The notes beneath the pieces were generated by a model that did not search any database, was not told the DNA's origin, and worked only from the letters and a program-made list of their open reading frames with translations. The position numbers and the translations under genes were made by a program. Positions 48,082 to 59,044 of a DNA stretch of 64,000 nt are shown here, piece by piece. Numbering within the stretch: the first letter of the stretch is position 1; each line of letters opens with the position of its first letter. The stretch comes from Staphylococcus ratti (lineage in GTDB: Bacteria > Bacillota > Bacilli > Staphylococcales > Staphylococcaceae), in contig NZ_CP086654.1 of assembly GCF_020883535.1 (NCBI RefSeq), forward strand, positions 1,178,001 through 1,242,000, given 5' to 3'.

Positions 48082-48807
48082 ATGACTAACGAGATTTTAG
48101 TCGTGGATGATGAAGAACGTATTAGAAAACTATTAAAGATATATCTTGAACGAGAAGGCTATGACGTTGTAGAAGCTATAGATGGAGAAGAAGCGCTTCA
48201 GTTAGCTCAAACGCACGATTATGCATGTATTTTATTAGATTTAATGTTACCTAAACGAGATGGCATTGAAGTAGCAACAACATTACGCGAAACCAAAGAA
48301 ACCCCTATCATTATGTTAACTGCAAAAGGTGAAGAAAATAACCGCGTTGAAGGCTTTGAATCTGGCGCTGATGATTACATTGTCAAGCCATTTTCACCAA
48401 GAGAAGTTGTGTTGCGAGTGAAGGCATTACTTCGCCGTACTCAAACTCATGCTACAGAACATAACGAGCCACACGCACGAGATATCATTTCTTTCAAACA
48501 TCTCGTTATCGATAATGATGCGCATAAAGTTTTAGCAGACGAAACGCCAGTCAATTTAACACCTAAAGAATATGAACTCTTAATTTATCTTGCTAAAACA
48601 CCAAATAAAGTGTTTGATCGCGAACAACTTTTAAAAGAAGTTTGGCACTACGAATTTTATGGCGATTTAAGAACTGTAGATACACACGTCAAGCGTTTGC
48701 GTGAAAAGCTTAACCGTGTATCAAGCGATGCTGCGCAAATGATTCAAACTGTATGGGGTGTTGGCTATAAATTCGAAGTCAACGAACAAAATGAAACGCC
48801 TAAATAG
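48082..48807 (+). CDS. srrA: Response regulator SrrA (ResD type)
   Basis: OmpR-family regulator of the respiration/oxygen-limitation two-component system. Receiver domain with phospho-acceptor Asp53 (LLDLMLP) and Lys in DDYIVKPFSPRE; C-terminal winged helix with YELLIYLAKTPNKVFDREQLL and RTVDTHVKRLREKL. 241 residues, RBS GGGAGG before ATG 48082. It overlaps srrB by 17 bases. Confidence 0.94.
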   Translation: MTNEILVVDDEERIRKLLKIYLEREGYDVVEAIDGEEALQLAQTHDYACILLDLMLPKRDGIEVATTLRETKETPIIMLTAKGEENNRVEGFESGADDYIVKPFSPREVVLRVKALLRRTQTHATEHNEPHARDIISFKHLVIDNDAHKVLADETPVNLTPKEYELLIYLAKTPNKVFDREQLLKEVWHYEFYGDLRTVDTHVKRLREKLNRVSSDAAQMIQTVWGVGYKFEVNEQNETPK

Positions 48808-50542
48808 TGTCGTAATTAAACTGTGGTTAACTATTTTATTAATAGTAACGACAGTTTTAATTTTATTAAGTGCAGCGCTCATCACATTTATGCAATATTA
48901 TTTCACGCAACAAACAGAAAACACTTTATTTGAAAATGCTAAAAGTATCAATCATGTATTAGAAGAAAGTAACGATAGGCAAAGCGCAATTCGTCTCAGT
49001 GATGCTATGTTAGAAAAAAACAAAGGTATGATAATTGTTCCGGATTTCGTAAATCACAAAGACAAAAATGCTATAAAAGAAAAAATGCTCGATGAAATTA
49101 AAGAAAATAGAGAATTTGATAAGGTACTGAACAATCAAGAATCTGTGCTTCAACATATTACAGTCAATGTTAATGGCATTGATCGCACTTTTGTACTGTT
49201 AGGTTATCCATCTAAATCATACAACGGTCAACCTTCTGCTGTTTTTATTTATCAAGATTTAAAAAGTATTGAAGATACAAATAATGTCATTACAATCATT
49301 ACATTAATTACAGCACTCATATTTTTGGCAATAACGACTGTATTTGCTTTCTTCTTATCAACACGAATTACCAACCCATTGAGACAACTTAAAACGCAAG
49401 CAAGAGAAGTAGCACGGGGGAATTATGCTAAAAGAGTACCTGTACAAACAAAAGATGAAATTGGTTCACTTGCAATGACCTTCAATAAAATGAGTAGAAG
49501 TATTCAAACACATATAGATGCGATTACGACATCTAAAAACATACGTGATACACTTATCAATTCGATGGTGGAAGGGGTATTAGGAATGAACCACCGTCGT
49601 GAAATCATTTTATCTAATCAACTTGCGACAAATTTGCTACAAGAAATGCCAAAAGCACTTCAAGCTAAATATGACGCTCAAGTGAATCAAACTTTTAAAA
49701 CGCAACGTACTGAATATCAAGAATACGAAATAAACAAACGTTTTTTTGTCATAATTATGAGTTATATTGAACGTATTCAACCTTCTGGAGAAAGCGGACT
49801 TGTCGTAGTAATGCGCGATATGACAAATGAGCACCATATGGATCAAGTAAAAAAAGATTTTATTGCCAGTGTGTCTCATGAATTGCGTACGCCAATTTCG
49901 TTATTACAAGGTTATACCGAGTCTATCGTAGATGGTGTGGTTACTGAACCAGAAGAAATTCAAGAATTTTTACTGATCGTTTTAGATGAGTCAAAACGCT
50001 TATCCCGTTTAGTCAATGAATTGTTAAATGTTGCTAAAATGGATGCAGAAGGTATTACAGTTACGAAGCAATCGCAACCTATGTATGATTTAATCCAAAA
50101 AATGGCAACGAAGTATAAACAAGAAACACACGATTTAGGTTTAACACTTGCGTTTCAACGCGATGGGGTAATGAAGCAAAATTGGCATTATGATTTTGAT
50201 CGTATGGAACAGGTGCTAACGAATTTAGTGGATAATGCAGCACGTCATACACAGCCTGGAGATACAATTACAATAGCCGCTTCCGAAACACCTACAGATT
50301 ATATTTTAACCGTGTCAGATACCGGCGTAGGTATAGCACCCGAACATTTAGAAAATGTGTTCGATCGCTTTTATAAAGTAGATGCTTCACGCAAACGTGG
50401 TAAGCAAGGTACTGGACTAGGACTCTTTATTACGCGCATGATTGTCGATGCACATGGCGGTCATATTTCTGTTGAAAGCACCGTAAATGTTGGTACACAG
50501 TTTTCAATTAAATTACCTAAATCGCACAATGACGACGGATAA
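48791..50542 (+). CDS. srrB: Sensor histidine kinase SrrB (ResE type), without cysteine
   Basis: Membrane kinase partner of SrrA. Two membrane segments (about 8-32 and 165-188), an extracytoplasmic loop, HAMP (STRITNPLRQL), a PAS region, the phosphorylated His363 in SVSHELRTP, and the ATPase boxes (NLVDNAARHT, DTGVGIAPEHL, GTGLGLFI). Start ATG 48791, inside srrA, 583 residues. The translation contains no cysteine; S. aureus SrrB is reported to sense redox through two cysteines in its ATPase domain, whose counterparts here read as Gln and Ala. Confidence 0.93.
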   Translation: MKRLNSVVIKLWLTILLIVTTVLILLSAALITFMQYYFTQQTENTLFENAKSINHVLEESNDRQSAIRLSDAMLEKNKGMIIVPDFVNHKDKNAIKEKMLDEIKENREFDKVLNNQESVLQHITVNVNGIDRTFVLLGYPSKSYNGQPSAVFIYQDLKSIEDTNNVITIITLITALIFLAITTVFAFFLSTRITNPLRQLKTQAREVARGNYAKRVPVQTKDEIGSLAMTFNKMSRSIQTHIDAITTSKNIRDTLINSMVEGVLGMNHRREIILSNQLATNLLQEMPKALQAKYDAQVNQTFKTQRTEYQEYEINKRFFVIIMSYIERIQPSGESGLVVVMRDMTNEHHMDQVKKDFIASVSHELRTPISLLQGYTESIVDGVVTEPEEIQEFLLIVLDESKRLSRLVNELLNVAKMDAEGITVTKQSQPMYDLIQKMATKYKQETHDLGLTLAFQRDGVMKQNWHYDFDRMEQVLTNLVDNAARHTQPGDTITIAASETPTDYILTVSDTGVGIAPEHLENVFDRFYKVDASRKRGKQGTGLGLFITRMIVDAHGGHISVESTVNVGTQFSIKLPKSHNDDG

Positions 50543-50849
50543 GTCAAAGTATTTTAACTTCACATGGCATAGTTACGATATGCTAGCGATTACAGAAATT
50601 TTAGTCGTAAAAACTATGAAAATGTATGAAAGTGGGCGCGTCATAATCCGTTCTCTACTACATGTATTTATACTTGTCCCAATTCACACTTGATTGTTGT
50701 ATACTAATCTATGCAATTATTTACCAAATCTATTTCATTCGTCTAGTTTAAAAGGTTTAAGTTATCAAACTGATTTATGATTACAATTCAAATATTCATC
50801 ACTAAGAAATTGAGTTCATTTGTAAATATAAATCAAAACGACTATCCTA
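50543..50849. other. Intergenic stretch between srrB and ribU
   Basis: About 340 bases without a gene. I looked for an FMN riboswitch before ribU and found none of its conserved parts. A hairpin overlapping the ribU RBS (50850-50875) is the only structure of note. Confidence 0.6.
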
Positions 50850-50875
50850 CCTTCATATTAGATGGATATGTAAGG
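50850..50875 (+). promoter_or_regulatory. Hairpin overlapping the ribU ribosome binding site
   Basis: CCTTCATAT (50850-50858) pairs with ATATGTAAGG (50866-50875) with one bulged base. The AAGG of the SD AAGGAGG (50872-50878) is in the stem. Confidence 0.4.
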
Positions 50876-50885
50876 AGGTCATGTT

Positions 50886-51431
50886 ATGAAACAACGTCAC
50901 ACGCGACGTATGATTCTTATAAGCATGTTAAGTGCCATCTCAGTGATATTAATGTTTTTAAAATTTCCATTGCCATTTTTACCACCATATTTAACTGTAG
51001 ATTTTAGCGATGTGCCCGCACTTATAGCTACGTTTAGTTTCGGTCCTATTGCGGGACTTATGGTTGAAATAATAAAAAACTTATTGAACTTTTTCTTTAA
51101 TATGAGTGATCCAGTAGGGCCGGTAGCTAACTTTTTAGCAGGCAGTAGCTTTTTATTAGCAAGTTATTATATTTACCGTAAAAGTCGCACACACCATATG
51201 CTCATCTTAGGACTGATTATCGCGACGCTAGTCATGACAATAGTATTAAGTACTATGAACTACTTTGTACTTTTACCACTTTATGGCATGATTATGAACT
51301 TGTCTGATATTACAAATAACTTAAAAGTAATCATTACCGCTGGCATCATTCCTTTTAATATTATTAAAGGTGTACTCATTTCAATTATATTTTTATTGCT
51401 TTATCCACGCCTTTCAAAAGCGTTAAAATAA
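50886..51431 (+). CDS. ribU: Riboflavin ECF transporter S component RibU
   Basis: 181-residue membrane protein with about six hydrophobic segments and the typical N-terminus MLSAISVILMFLKFPLPFLPPYLTVDFSDVP split by PALIATFSFGPIAG, matching the RibU/FmnP family. It binds riboflavin or FMN and works with the shared EcfAA'T module, which is not in the window. In Bacillus the gene also neighbours ferredoxin. ATG 50886, RBS AAGGAGG, 7 bases. Confidence 0.85.
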   Translation: MKQRHTRRMILISMLSAISVILMFLKFPLPFLPPYLTVDFSDVPALIATFSFGPIAGLMVEIIKNLLNFFFNMSDPVGPVANFLAGSSFLLASYYIYRKSRTHHMLILGLIIATLVMTIVLSTMNYFVLLPLYGMIMNLSDITNNLKVIITAGIIPFNIIKGVLISIIFLLLYPRLSKALK

Positions 51432-51455
51432 TCGCTACAGTGGAATTCGTTAAAC

Positions 51456-51497
51456 AAAAACACTCGGCTTGCCCAAAGGGTTTGCCGAGTGTTTTTT
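51456..51497. terminator. Bidirectional terminator between ribU and ferredoxin
   Basis: AAAAACACTCGGC pairs perfectly with GCCGAGTGTTTTT, 15-base loop, tracts on both sides. Confidence 0.9.
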
Positions 51498-51532
51498 ACA
51501 CATCTATGTCATATCAAGTAAAATGATATTAA

Positions 51533-51817
<285 letters not shown>

Positions 51818-51886
51818 TTATAATTTTATTGTAGATGGGTATAAATTAAATTTCAATATTTTCGTTTAAAGAATGAGGTCATCATT

Positions 51887-52831
51887 ATGAAAACATTAGT
51901 CCAATATGCTTACCATCAAGCCTCACCATACAAAACAGACAAAAGCATATACAATATTATCATAGGTAAAAAATCACATCAAACGTTTTTTGATGCGGTT
52001 ACATTAAATTTATTCACTTTATTTGGCATAAAAAAAGACTTAACTTGGGAGACGTTTACTACGTACATCAAAGAAATGCCACACTCCATAGATATTCCTA
52101 CATCAAATAAAGCGAATTATCACATATTAGTTCAAACGTTTGAAAATCTTCAACTACTCATACAAACCCTTTCATATTTAAAGCATGAAATTAAAACATT
52201 TATGCCTACGACGTCGCATGTAGACGTACATCAGAATGTCAAAAAACTCTACCATCAAATTAAAAAAGCGCATAAAGAAGATGCTACTGTTAAAGAAATA
52301 TATGTTCTTTTTGAATGCTTAAACACAAGTGGAACAACTTCTGTCATTCATTATTTTTTAACGGGGTATGATGAAGTTATGTATACACCTCACCAAGTTT
52401 CGCTTATCGAAAAAATAAATCCTGATGAACTGTCACTTTTAATCTATCATGACTTATATACGATATATACATTACTTGAAGATACGACGTGTTTCCCAAT
52501 CCTCTCACAATGTCGCGCAAACCTTGAAGTTTCTAGCGCGGTTTATCGAACATATTTAAATATTAAAGAAGGCCAATCCATTGAAGCTGTTTCAAAAATA
52601 AATCGCATTTCAATCAATACGGTGTATGATCATATAGTGGATTTGTTTATTAATAACTATTTTACGGATTTACATCAATTTATTAAGCAGTCTGAGGATT
52701 TGAATCGGTTTGTAACATTTTATCATGCTCAACCGAATCAACGCTTAAAATTTTATAAAACGTCTTTTAATATGTTTAGTTATTTTGAAATCAAATTAAT
52801 TATTATTTGTATTGCTAAAGGAGTACTCTAA
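51887..52831 (+). CDS. ypbB: YpbB-like helix-turn-helix protein upstream of recQ
   Basis: 314-residue protein with a C-terminal helix-turn-helix segment (GQSIEAVSKINRISINTVYDH) of the kind fused or linked to RecQ helicases. The N-terminal part is not recognised. In Bacillus the ypbB-recQ pair is conserved, and here recQ starts one base after its stop. Function unknown; a link to RecQ is inferred from this linkage. Confidence 0.78.
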   Translation: MKTLVQYAYHQASPYKTDKSIYNIIIGKKSHQTFFDAVTLNLFTLFGIKKDLTWETFTTYIKEMPHSIDIPTSNKANYHILVQTFENLQLLIQTLSYLKHEIKTFMPTTSHVDVHQNVKKLYHQIKKAHKEDATVKEIYVLFECLNTSGTTSVIHYFLTGYDEVMYTPHQVSLIEKINPDELSLLIYHDLYTIYTLLEDTTCFPILSQCRANLEVSSAVYRTYLNIKEGQSIEAVSKINRISINTVYDHIVDLFINNYFTDLHQFIKQSEDLNRFVTFYHAQPNQRLKFYKTSFNMFSYFEIKLIIICIAKGVL

Positions 52832-52832
52832 C

Positions 52833-54209
52833 ATGCTTAAACAGGCTCTGAAAACACACTTTGGCTTCGATACTTTTAAAAGTGGCCAAGAAGAAATTAT
52901 CACGAATATTCTTAATGGTCAAAATACATTAGGCATTTTGCCAACTGGAAGCGGTAAAAGCTTATGTTTTCAACTTCCCACCTATATTAAACAACTACCT
53001 ACGTTAATTATTTCACCGCTCATTTCGTTAATGGATGACCAAGTGATGCAAATGAAAATGAATGGAGAACGGCATGTTGTGGCTATCCATTCAGGTATGG
53101 AAGAACAAGAAAGACGGCGCGCATTTCATCATTTGCGTCATGCACGCTTTGTTTTTGTAAGTCCTGAACTTATATTACAACCACATCATTTTAAGCATTT
53201 CAAAAATATTGCTTTTGGACTTATCGTTCTTGATGAAGCACACTGTTTATCTGAATGGGGGTTCGATTTTAGACCACACTATGCACTCATTGGCACCGTG
53301 ATTCATCATTTCAATGAAGCTACAATTTTAGCACTAACGGCAACCGCTACACCACAATTACATCAAGATATCGAAACAGTCATTTCCAAACCGTTCTCAG
53401 TCTTTCAGTCAGCAGTCAATCGCTCTAATATTGCTTTAAGCGTAAAATTTATGGCGCAGTTTGAAGACAAAATCGATTGGCTTCTCAATTTTCTTGAAGA
53501 AAGTGGCCCAACTATTGTTTATGTTTCTTCTAAAAAAGTGGGTTTAATGCTTGCAGAGCGCATTTATGAAGCAGGGTACCTCACTGGGTTGTATCACGGG
53601 GATTTGTCCTATCAAGAGCGCCAAACAGTACAACACCAATTTCTAAATGATGACATCAAAATTATCGTCGCCACTAGCGCTTTTGGCATGGGAATTAACA
53701 AACCAAATATTAGATCCATTGTACATTTTCACGCGCCTTATAGCCCTTCAAATTATATCCAAGAAATCGGGAGAGCTGGACGTGATGGTAAAGAGAGCCA
53801 AGCCATCTTACTTTATCACGTTGACGACCAGTTTTTAATGGAAAATTTAATGAAGAGCAATGAAATAGACGTCACTGATCTTCATCTCTATTCACAAGCC
53901 GAACTCATTGATGAAGTAAAAAAGGAAATGCTAGACACACTTACTCAAAGTTTTTCTTTAGAAACTCTTAAAACCATTTTCGTAAAACAAGCACATCTAA
54001 AAATGCATGCTTATCGCTATATGATGCACTTCATCATGACCCAGCAATGCAGACGTTCTGCCATTTTAAAATATTTCGATACTTATGAAACCCAATATCA
54101 CCATTGTTGTGATTTTTGCGACAACATTCAATCTATTAAAGAAAAAAATAGCAAAAAAGTAAAAAGACAATTAAATTATGTAGAAAAGTTAGAAAGTTTA
54201 CTAGAATAG
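52833..54209 (+). CDS. recQ: ATP-dependent DNA helicase RecQ
   Basis: 3'-5' DNA helicase in recombination and repair. Walker A (LPTGSGKS), DEAH box (LDEAHCLSEWGFDFRP), TATATP and the helicase C domain (ATSAFGMGINKPNIR, QEIGRAGRDG) are all present, then a zinc-binding cysteine cluster (QQCRRS, HHCCDFCDN). At 458 residues it ends after the zinc region: no winged-helix or HRDC domain of normal length, as in other staphylococcal short RecQ proteins. ATG 52833, RBS AAGGAGTAC. Confidence 0.92.
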   Translation: MLKQALKTHFGFDTFKSGQEEIITNILNGQNTLGILPTGSGKSLCFQLPTYIKQLPTLIISPLISLMDDQVMQMKMNGERHVVAIHSGMEEQERRRAFHHLRHARFVFVSPELILQPHHFKHFKNIAFGLIVLDEAHCLSEWGFDFRPHYALIGTVIHHFNEATILALTATATPQLHQDIETVISKPFSVFQSAVNRSNIALSVKFMAQFEDKIDWLLNFLEESGPTIVYVSSKKVGLMLAERIYEAGYLTGLYHGDLSYQERQTVQHQFLNDDIKIIVATSAFGMGINKPNIRSIVHFHAPYSPSNYIQEIGRAGRDGKESQAILLYHVDDQFLMENLMKSNEIDVTDLHLYSQAELIDEVKKEMLDTLTQSFSLETLKTIFVKQAHLKMHAYRYMMHFIMTQQCRRSAILKYFDTYETQYHHCCDFCDNIQSIKEKNSKKVKRQLNYVEKLESLLE

Positions 54210-54376
54210 CGTCAATTCGCTTTACATTCGAATTTTGATATCGCTATAATTAATATACACACCAGTATTAAAAGCTTATTCGTTCATGCAAAGTTTTATC
54301 GTTAATGTTAAAAAGAATGTTTTAGATGACCAAAGATAAGCTATATATACTATAAATAATAGAAAGGGTGAAAATT

Positions 54377-55975
54377 TTGTCAAAAGATAACTTTAAAGAT
54401 GATTTCGAACGTAATCGCCAAGAGATTAAACCGAATCATAAAGAACAATCAAATCATCATGAAGAGGCAGAACCATCATCATTTAAGACTAATGATGAAA
54501 AACAGCACTTCCCACCAAGAAACGCGTCTCGCCGACATCGTAAACGTGATATAGGGACAAGCTCTGAAAAAACTGGGCATAATGACGATAACGACCAACA
54601 ACAAGAACACCAAAAGAGCAAACGTCCAGGCCTGTTGGGAGGTATTGTAAATAAAAATCAAGAGTCGCAACAACCACCAACTACAGAACGTGGCGAAAAA
54701 ATTAGAGACTATGCTAAAGAAGCGCATCATACCTCTAATAAAAATAATGACCAACACGAGAATAGAAACGATGGAAAACCAGAACATCACGGCGGTCGTC
54801 ATCGTGAACAAATTCATACTGATAAAGAAAATTATCAGTATGACGATAAACCAGAGCGTATAGGAGCTACAAACACTGATGCCAAACATCATCACGACAC
54901 GAATCAAAAACATGATTCCAACACGCCAAAAAATACACGTGAAAACGCACAACAACATCGTCGTGATGCAAAATACGACAATGCACAACAAGGTGGAAAA
55001 GACAAAAAAGCCGCTGCTGGCGTTGGGGCTGCAGGTGTTGCAGGTGCCGCTGCCAAACATCATCATGATAAAAAACAACACAACGATCACGATGTGAACC
55101 AAAAACGTGATTCTAAAACCTCACAAGATAAACGCGATCATGTGCAACAACAGCCTCACAATAAGAAACCTGACAATGCACAACGTGATGGAAATGGTAA
55201 AAAAGTTGCAGCTGGCGTCGGAGCTGCAGGTGTTGCAGGTGCCGCCGCTAAGCATCATCATGATAAAAAACAACACAATAACCACGACGTGCAACGTGAC
55301 AACAGACAACACGACGGAAAAGGTAAAAAAGCTGCTGCTGGCGTCGGAGCTGTAGGTGCTACTGGAGCCGCTGCTAAACATCATACAAATGCCACAGATA
55401 CACATCACGAGCACCATGATAAAGACCCAAAAAACAAGCGTGGTTTAAAACGCTTATTACCGCTTATTGCTGCGTTATTATTGTTAGGTGCTTTGGCTAT
55501 CTTCGGAGGTATGTACTTATTCAACCAACATAGCGATGACAGCCACGATAAAAACCAAAATACAGAGCTTGCGAAAAAAGATGATTCAAAAGGTAAAGCA
55601 TCCAATGATAGTGAAAAAGCAGAAAAAGATGCTGAAAAAGATAAAGACGCAAACAAAGAAAAGTCTACAGAAGAAAATAAAACATCAGAAGACACCAACA
55701 CTACAAATGATCAAAATGAAAATGCAAATGATCAAAACCATTCAAATCATGCACAAAGTGGTTTAAATCAACAACAAGGTCAAACTCAGCAAAACCCGCA
55801 AAACCAACAAAATAATGGCGGACACACTCATACGGTTTCAGGTAACGAAAACTTATACCGAATTGCTATACGTTATTATGGAAATGGTTCTCCAGAAAAT
55901 GTTGAAAAAATTAGAAGAGCCAATGGTATTTCTGGTAATAACATTAATAACGGTCAAAACTTGATCATTCCGTAA
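54377..55975 (+). CDS. ebpS: Elastin-binding protein EbpS
   Basis: Cell-surface membrane protein with a hydrophilic N-terminal region rich in Asn, Gln, His and charged residues, three repeats of an Ala/Gly-rich motif, a transmembrane helix near residues 360-378 ([19 protein letters not shown]), an acidic Lys/Glu linker and a C-terminal LysM domain ([18 protein letters not shown]). The start [11 protein letters not shown] and end match S. aureus EbpS. Start TTG 54377 after AAAGGGTG. 532 residues, longer than S. aureus EbpS owing to the repeats. Confidence 0.92.
   Translation: MSKDNFKDDFERNRQEIKPNHKEQSNHHEEAEPSSFKTNDEKQHFPPRNASRRHRKRDIGTSSEKTGHNDDNDQQQEHQKSKRPGLLGGIVNKNQESQQPPTTERGEKIRDYAKEAHHTSNKNNDQHENRNDGKPEHHGGRHREQIHTDKENYQYDDKPERIGATNTDAKHHHDTNQKHDSNTPKNTRENAQQHRRDAKYDNAQQGGKDKKAAAGVGAAGVAGAAAKHHHDKKQHNDHDVNQKRDSKTSQDKRDHVQQQPHNKKPDNAQRDGNGKKVAAGVGAAGVAGAAAKHHHDKKQHNNHDVQRDNRQHDGKGKKAAAGVGAVGATGAAAKHHTNATDTHHEHHDKDPKNKRGLKRLLPLIAALLLLGALAIFGGMYLFNQHSDDSHDKNQNTELAKKDDSKGKASNDSEKAEKDAEKDKDANKEKSTEENKTSEDTNTTNDQNENANDQNHSNHAQSGLNQQQGQTQQNPQNQQNNGGHTHTVSGNENLYRIAIRYYGNGSPENVEKIRRANGISGNNINNGQNLIIP
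55007..55390 (+). repeat. Three in-frame repeats inside ebpS
   Basis: Copies near 55007-55085, 55190-55285 and 55318-55390 encode [24 protein letters not shown] units. The first two are nearly identical over about 60 bases, so copy number may change by recombination or slippage. Confidence 0.8.
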
Positions 55976-56003
55976 TCGAATGAATCGTTATTCATTATGC
56001 GAG

Positions 56004-56033
56004 GGACTAGGGCGTAAATGTTCTAGTCCTTTA
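56004..56033 (+). terminator. Terminator after ebpS, same hairpin family as 23122
   Basis: GGACTAGGGC pairs with GTTCTAGTCC (two G-U pairs), 6-base loop, then TTTA. Preceded by CGAG as in the copy after dxs. Confidence 0.75.
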
Positions 56034-56279
56034 TTACGTTAATTCAAAATAACCAAAAACAAATCATCTTTTACCATTTTTCTCCTGACCATTACTATTT
56101 ATAAATCAGTTAATAAAAGAGAATAAGTGGCAACTTTTTTAATGTCGAACTTTTTCATTTAGATATTATAACGATATTGCTATAATAAAGCGTGGATTAA
56201 ATTGTTCGAAGTATCGATAAGTTAGGAGGTAGACTCTTTTGTAATATGATTGAAAAATCATTAAAAGGAGTCGCAGAGT
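56034..56279. other. Intergenic stretch between ebpS and ypdA
   Basis: The 304 bases between the two genes hold the terminator just upstream and the ypdA promoter candidate. A 15-codon frame from ATG 56247 that overlaps the ypdA start is probably chance. Nothing else seen. Confidence 0.5.
56158..56186 (+). promoter_or_regulatory. Candidate ypdA promoter
   Basis: TTTAGA, a 17-base spacer and a perfect TATAAT, about 95 bases before the start codon. Confidence 0.5.
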
Positions 56280-57266
56280 ATGATAAAAGTTGAAAGTATC
56301 ATCGTAGGAGGCGGCCCATGTGGATTGAGCGCTGCAATAGAACAAAAGAAAAAGGGCATTGAAACATTAATCATAGAAAAAGGTAATGTTGTCAATGCAA
56401 TCTATCATTATCCAACACATCAAACATTCTTTTCTTCAAGCGATAAATTAAGTATTGGAGATGTACCTTTTACCGTTGAAGAATTAAAACCTCGTAGAAA
56501 TCAAGCACTCGTGTATTATCGAGAAGTCGTTAAACATCATCAGCTTAATATTAATGCATTTGAAGAAGTCCTTACCGTTCGTAAAATTGATAATCACTTT
56601 ACGATTACGACGACTAAAAACGTCTATCAATGTCGTTTTTTAACGATAGCAACCGGTTATTATGGTCAGCATAATACGTTAGAAGTCGAAGGAGCGACAT
56701 TGCCTAAAGTCATGCATTATTTTAAAGAAGCACATCCATATTTCGATCAAGATGTCGTTATTATAGGCGGGAAAAATTCAGCTGTTGATGCAGCGATTGA
56801 ATTGGAAAAAGCTGGTGCACGTGTCACGGTGATTTATAGAGGTGCCGATTATTCTCCATCTATAAAACCATGGATTCTGCCTAACTTCGATTCACTAGTA
56901 CGTCGTGATAATATTAAAATGCATTTTAACAGCAACGTTACTAAAATTACTGAAGATACTGTCACTTTCGAAACAAATGGTAACGAAACAACGATACAAA
57001 ATGATTACGTGTTTGCAATGATAGGCTATCACCCTGATTATGAGTTTTTAAATTCAATTGGAATTGAAACATGTACAAACGAATATGGTACAGCACCGAT
57101 TTATAATAAAGATACGTACGAGACAAATGTCCCTAATTGTTACATTGCTGGGGTTATTGCAGCAGGTAATGATGCAAATACTATTTTCATCGAGAACGGA
57201 AAGTACCATGCCAATTACATCGCACATGATATTTTAGCTAAAAAACAAGCACCACTAGAATCTTAA
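56280..57266 (+). CDS. ypdA: Bacillithiol disulfide reductase YpdA (Bdr)
   Basis: FAD/NADPH enzyme that reduces bacillithiol disulfide. N-terminal FAD fold (VGGGPCGLSAAIEQKKKG), NADPH fold (IGGKNSAVDAAIELEKAGA) and the family start with GGGPCG, whose cysteine is thought to be catalytic. 328 residues. RBS AAAGGAG before ATG 56280. Its pathway partner bacilliredoxin is encoded at 32408-32845. Confidence 0.9.
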   Translation: MIKVESIIVGGGPCGLSAAIEQKKKGIETLIIEKGNVVNAIYHYPTHQTFFSSSDKLSIGDVPFTVEELKPRRNQALVYYREVVKHHQLNINAFEEVLTVRKIDNHFTITTTKNVYQCRFLTIATGYYGQHNTLEVEGATLPKVMHYFKEAHPYFDQDVVIIGGKNSAVDAAIELEKAGARVTVIYRGADYSPSIKPWILPNFDSLVRRDNIKMHFNSNVTKITEDTVTFETNGNETTIQNDYVFAMIGYHPDYEFLNSIGIETCTNEYGTAPIYNKDTYETNVPNCYIAGVIAAGNDANTIFIENGKYHANYIAHDILAKKQAPLES

Positions 57267-57268
57267 AC

Positions 57269-57311
57269 AAAAAAAGCAACACATCCGAAATCATGGATGC
57301 GTTGCTTTTTT
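57269..57311. terminator. Bidirectional terminator between ypdA and ansA
   Basis: AAAAAGCAAC and GTTGCTTTTT pair, with inner CATCC/GGATG. The right arm overlaps the end of the asparaginase gene. Confidence 0.85.
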
Positions 57312-58278
57312 ACTGGTTAAAGTAAGTTCTCATATTTTCTTGACTTAATTGATTGCTTAAAGCAACTAATAATTTTAATCTTGCCTTTGGCCCATTTAAG
57401 CCATTTGAAAAAATAACACCTTTATTTTGTAGTTGATGGCCGCCGCCTTCATATGCGTATACAGCACTCACGATACCATTAAATGAGCGAGAGACGAGTA
57501 CGATGGGGATCTGTTTGTCTAAACAATGATTTAATCCTGCCATTGCAGTTGGAGGCAGATTACCTTGCCCTAAAGCTTCAATAACGATTCCCTCAACATT
57601 TTGATTTGCGTAATACACCAACATCTCACTTCCCATTCCCATATGCGCTTTAATAAGGGGCACGTTTAGCGTGTTATCAATATTGGAAAAGACGTTTTGG
57701 CGATACGGTTTATGGTGAAAGAGGATGCCAGACTTTGTAATCACACCTAATGGACCATGATTAGGACTTTGAAAAGTATTCGTATTGGAAGTATGCGTTT
57801 TCGTTACATTTCGAGCAGTATGAATTTCATCATTAAACACGACCATAACACCTTTGTCATGAGCGTCATCATGTATTGCGACTCGAATGGCAGAAATAAA
57901 ATTATATAAGCCATCAGAACCTATTTCATTAGAAGAACGCATCGCGCCTGTAAGTATAACAGGTTTTCGTGTCTTAATCGTTAAATCCAATAAGTATGCC
58001 GTTTCTTCCAACGTATCGGTGCCATGCGTAATAATAAAGCCATCGTATTGCGCTGTTTCAGCTTTTTCCTCAATAATAGACTTCAATTGTTTCACATGAG
58101 CCAAAGTGATATGCGGAGAAGGCAAATTAAAAGGCATAACTTCTTCTACTATCGCATACTTTTCAATTAAATTATGATGTTGCGCAATGGGATTTTCGTC
58201 ATTAGTTAAGACACGATTCGATTCATCTTCAGACATACTTATCGTCCCGCCAGTATGTATTACTAACAAAGTTTTCAT
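57310..58278 (-). CDS. ansA: L-asparaginase, type I
   Basis: Hydrolyses asparagine to aspartate and ammonia. The two catalytic motifs are present: VIHTGGTISM near the N-terminus (nucleophilic Thr) and ITHGTDTLEETAYLL (second Thr and Asp). 322 residues and no signal peptide, so cytoplasmic. Minus strand; divergent from cmk. RBS AGGAGG. Confidence 0.92.
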   Translation of the reverse strand: MKTLLVIHTGGTISMSEDESNRVLTNDENPIAQHHNLIEKYAIVEEVMPFNLPSPHITLAHVKQLKSIIEEKAETAQYDGFIITHGTDTLEETAYLLDLTIKTRKPVILTGAMRSSNEIGSDGLYNFISAIRVAIHDDAHDKGVMVVFNDEIHTARNVTKTHTSNTNTFQSPNHGPLGVITKSGILFHHKPYRQNVFSNIDNTLNVPLIKAHMGMGSEMLVYYANQNVEGIVIEALGQGNLPPTAMAGLNHCLDKQIPIVLVSRSFNGIVSAVYAYEGGGHQLQNKGVIFSNGLNGPKARLKLLVALSNQLSQENMRTYFNQ

Positions 58279-58296
58279 AGTTTTCCTCCTCGATAA

Positions 58297-59022
<726 letters not shown>

Positions 59023-59044
59023 TAGCCCATACGCTCTAAAGTGA

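Noticed and set aside
50590..50620. Short match (ATTTTAGTCGT) to the start of srrA after srrB, possibly a duplicated srrA remnant
   Set aside because: Only 11 bases match and the following codons do not resemble SrrA; chance.
54479..55102. 207-codon minus-strand frame opposite ebpS
   Set aside because: Shadow of the low-complexity ebpS sequence; product is a Val/Ile/Phe-rich string with no RBS and no recognisable domain.
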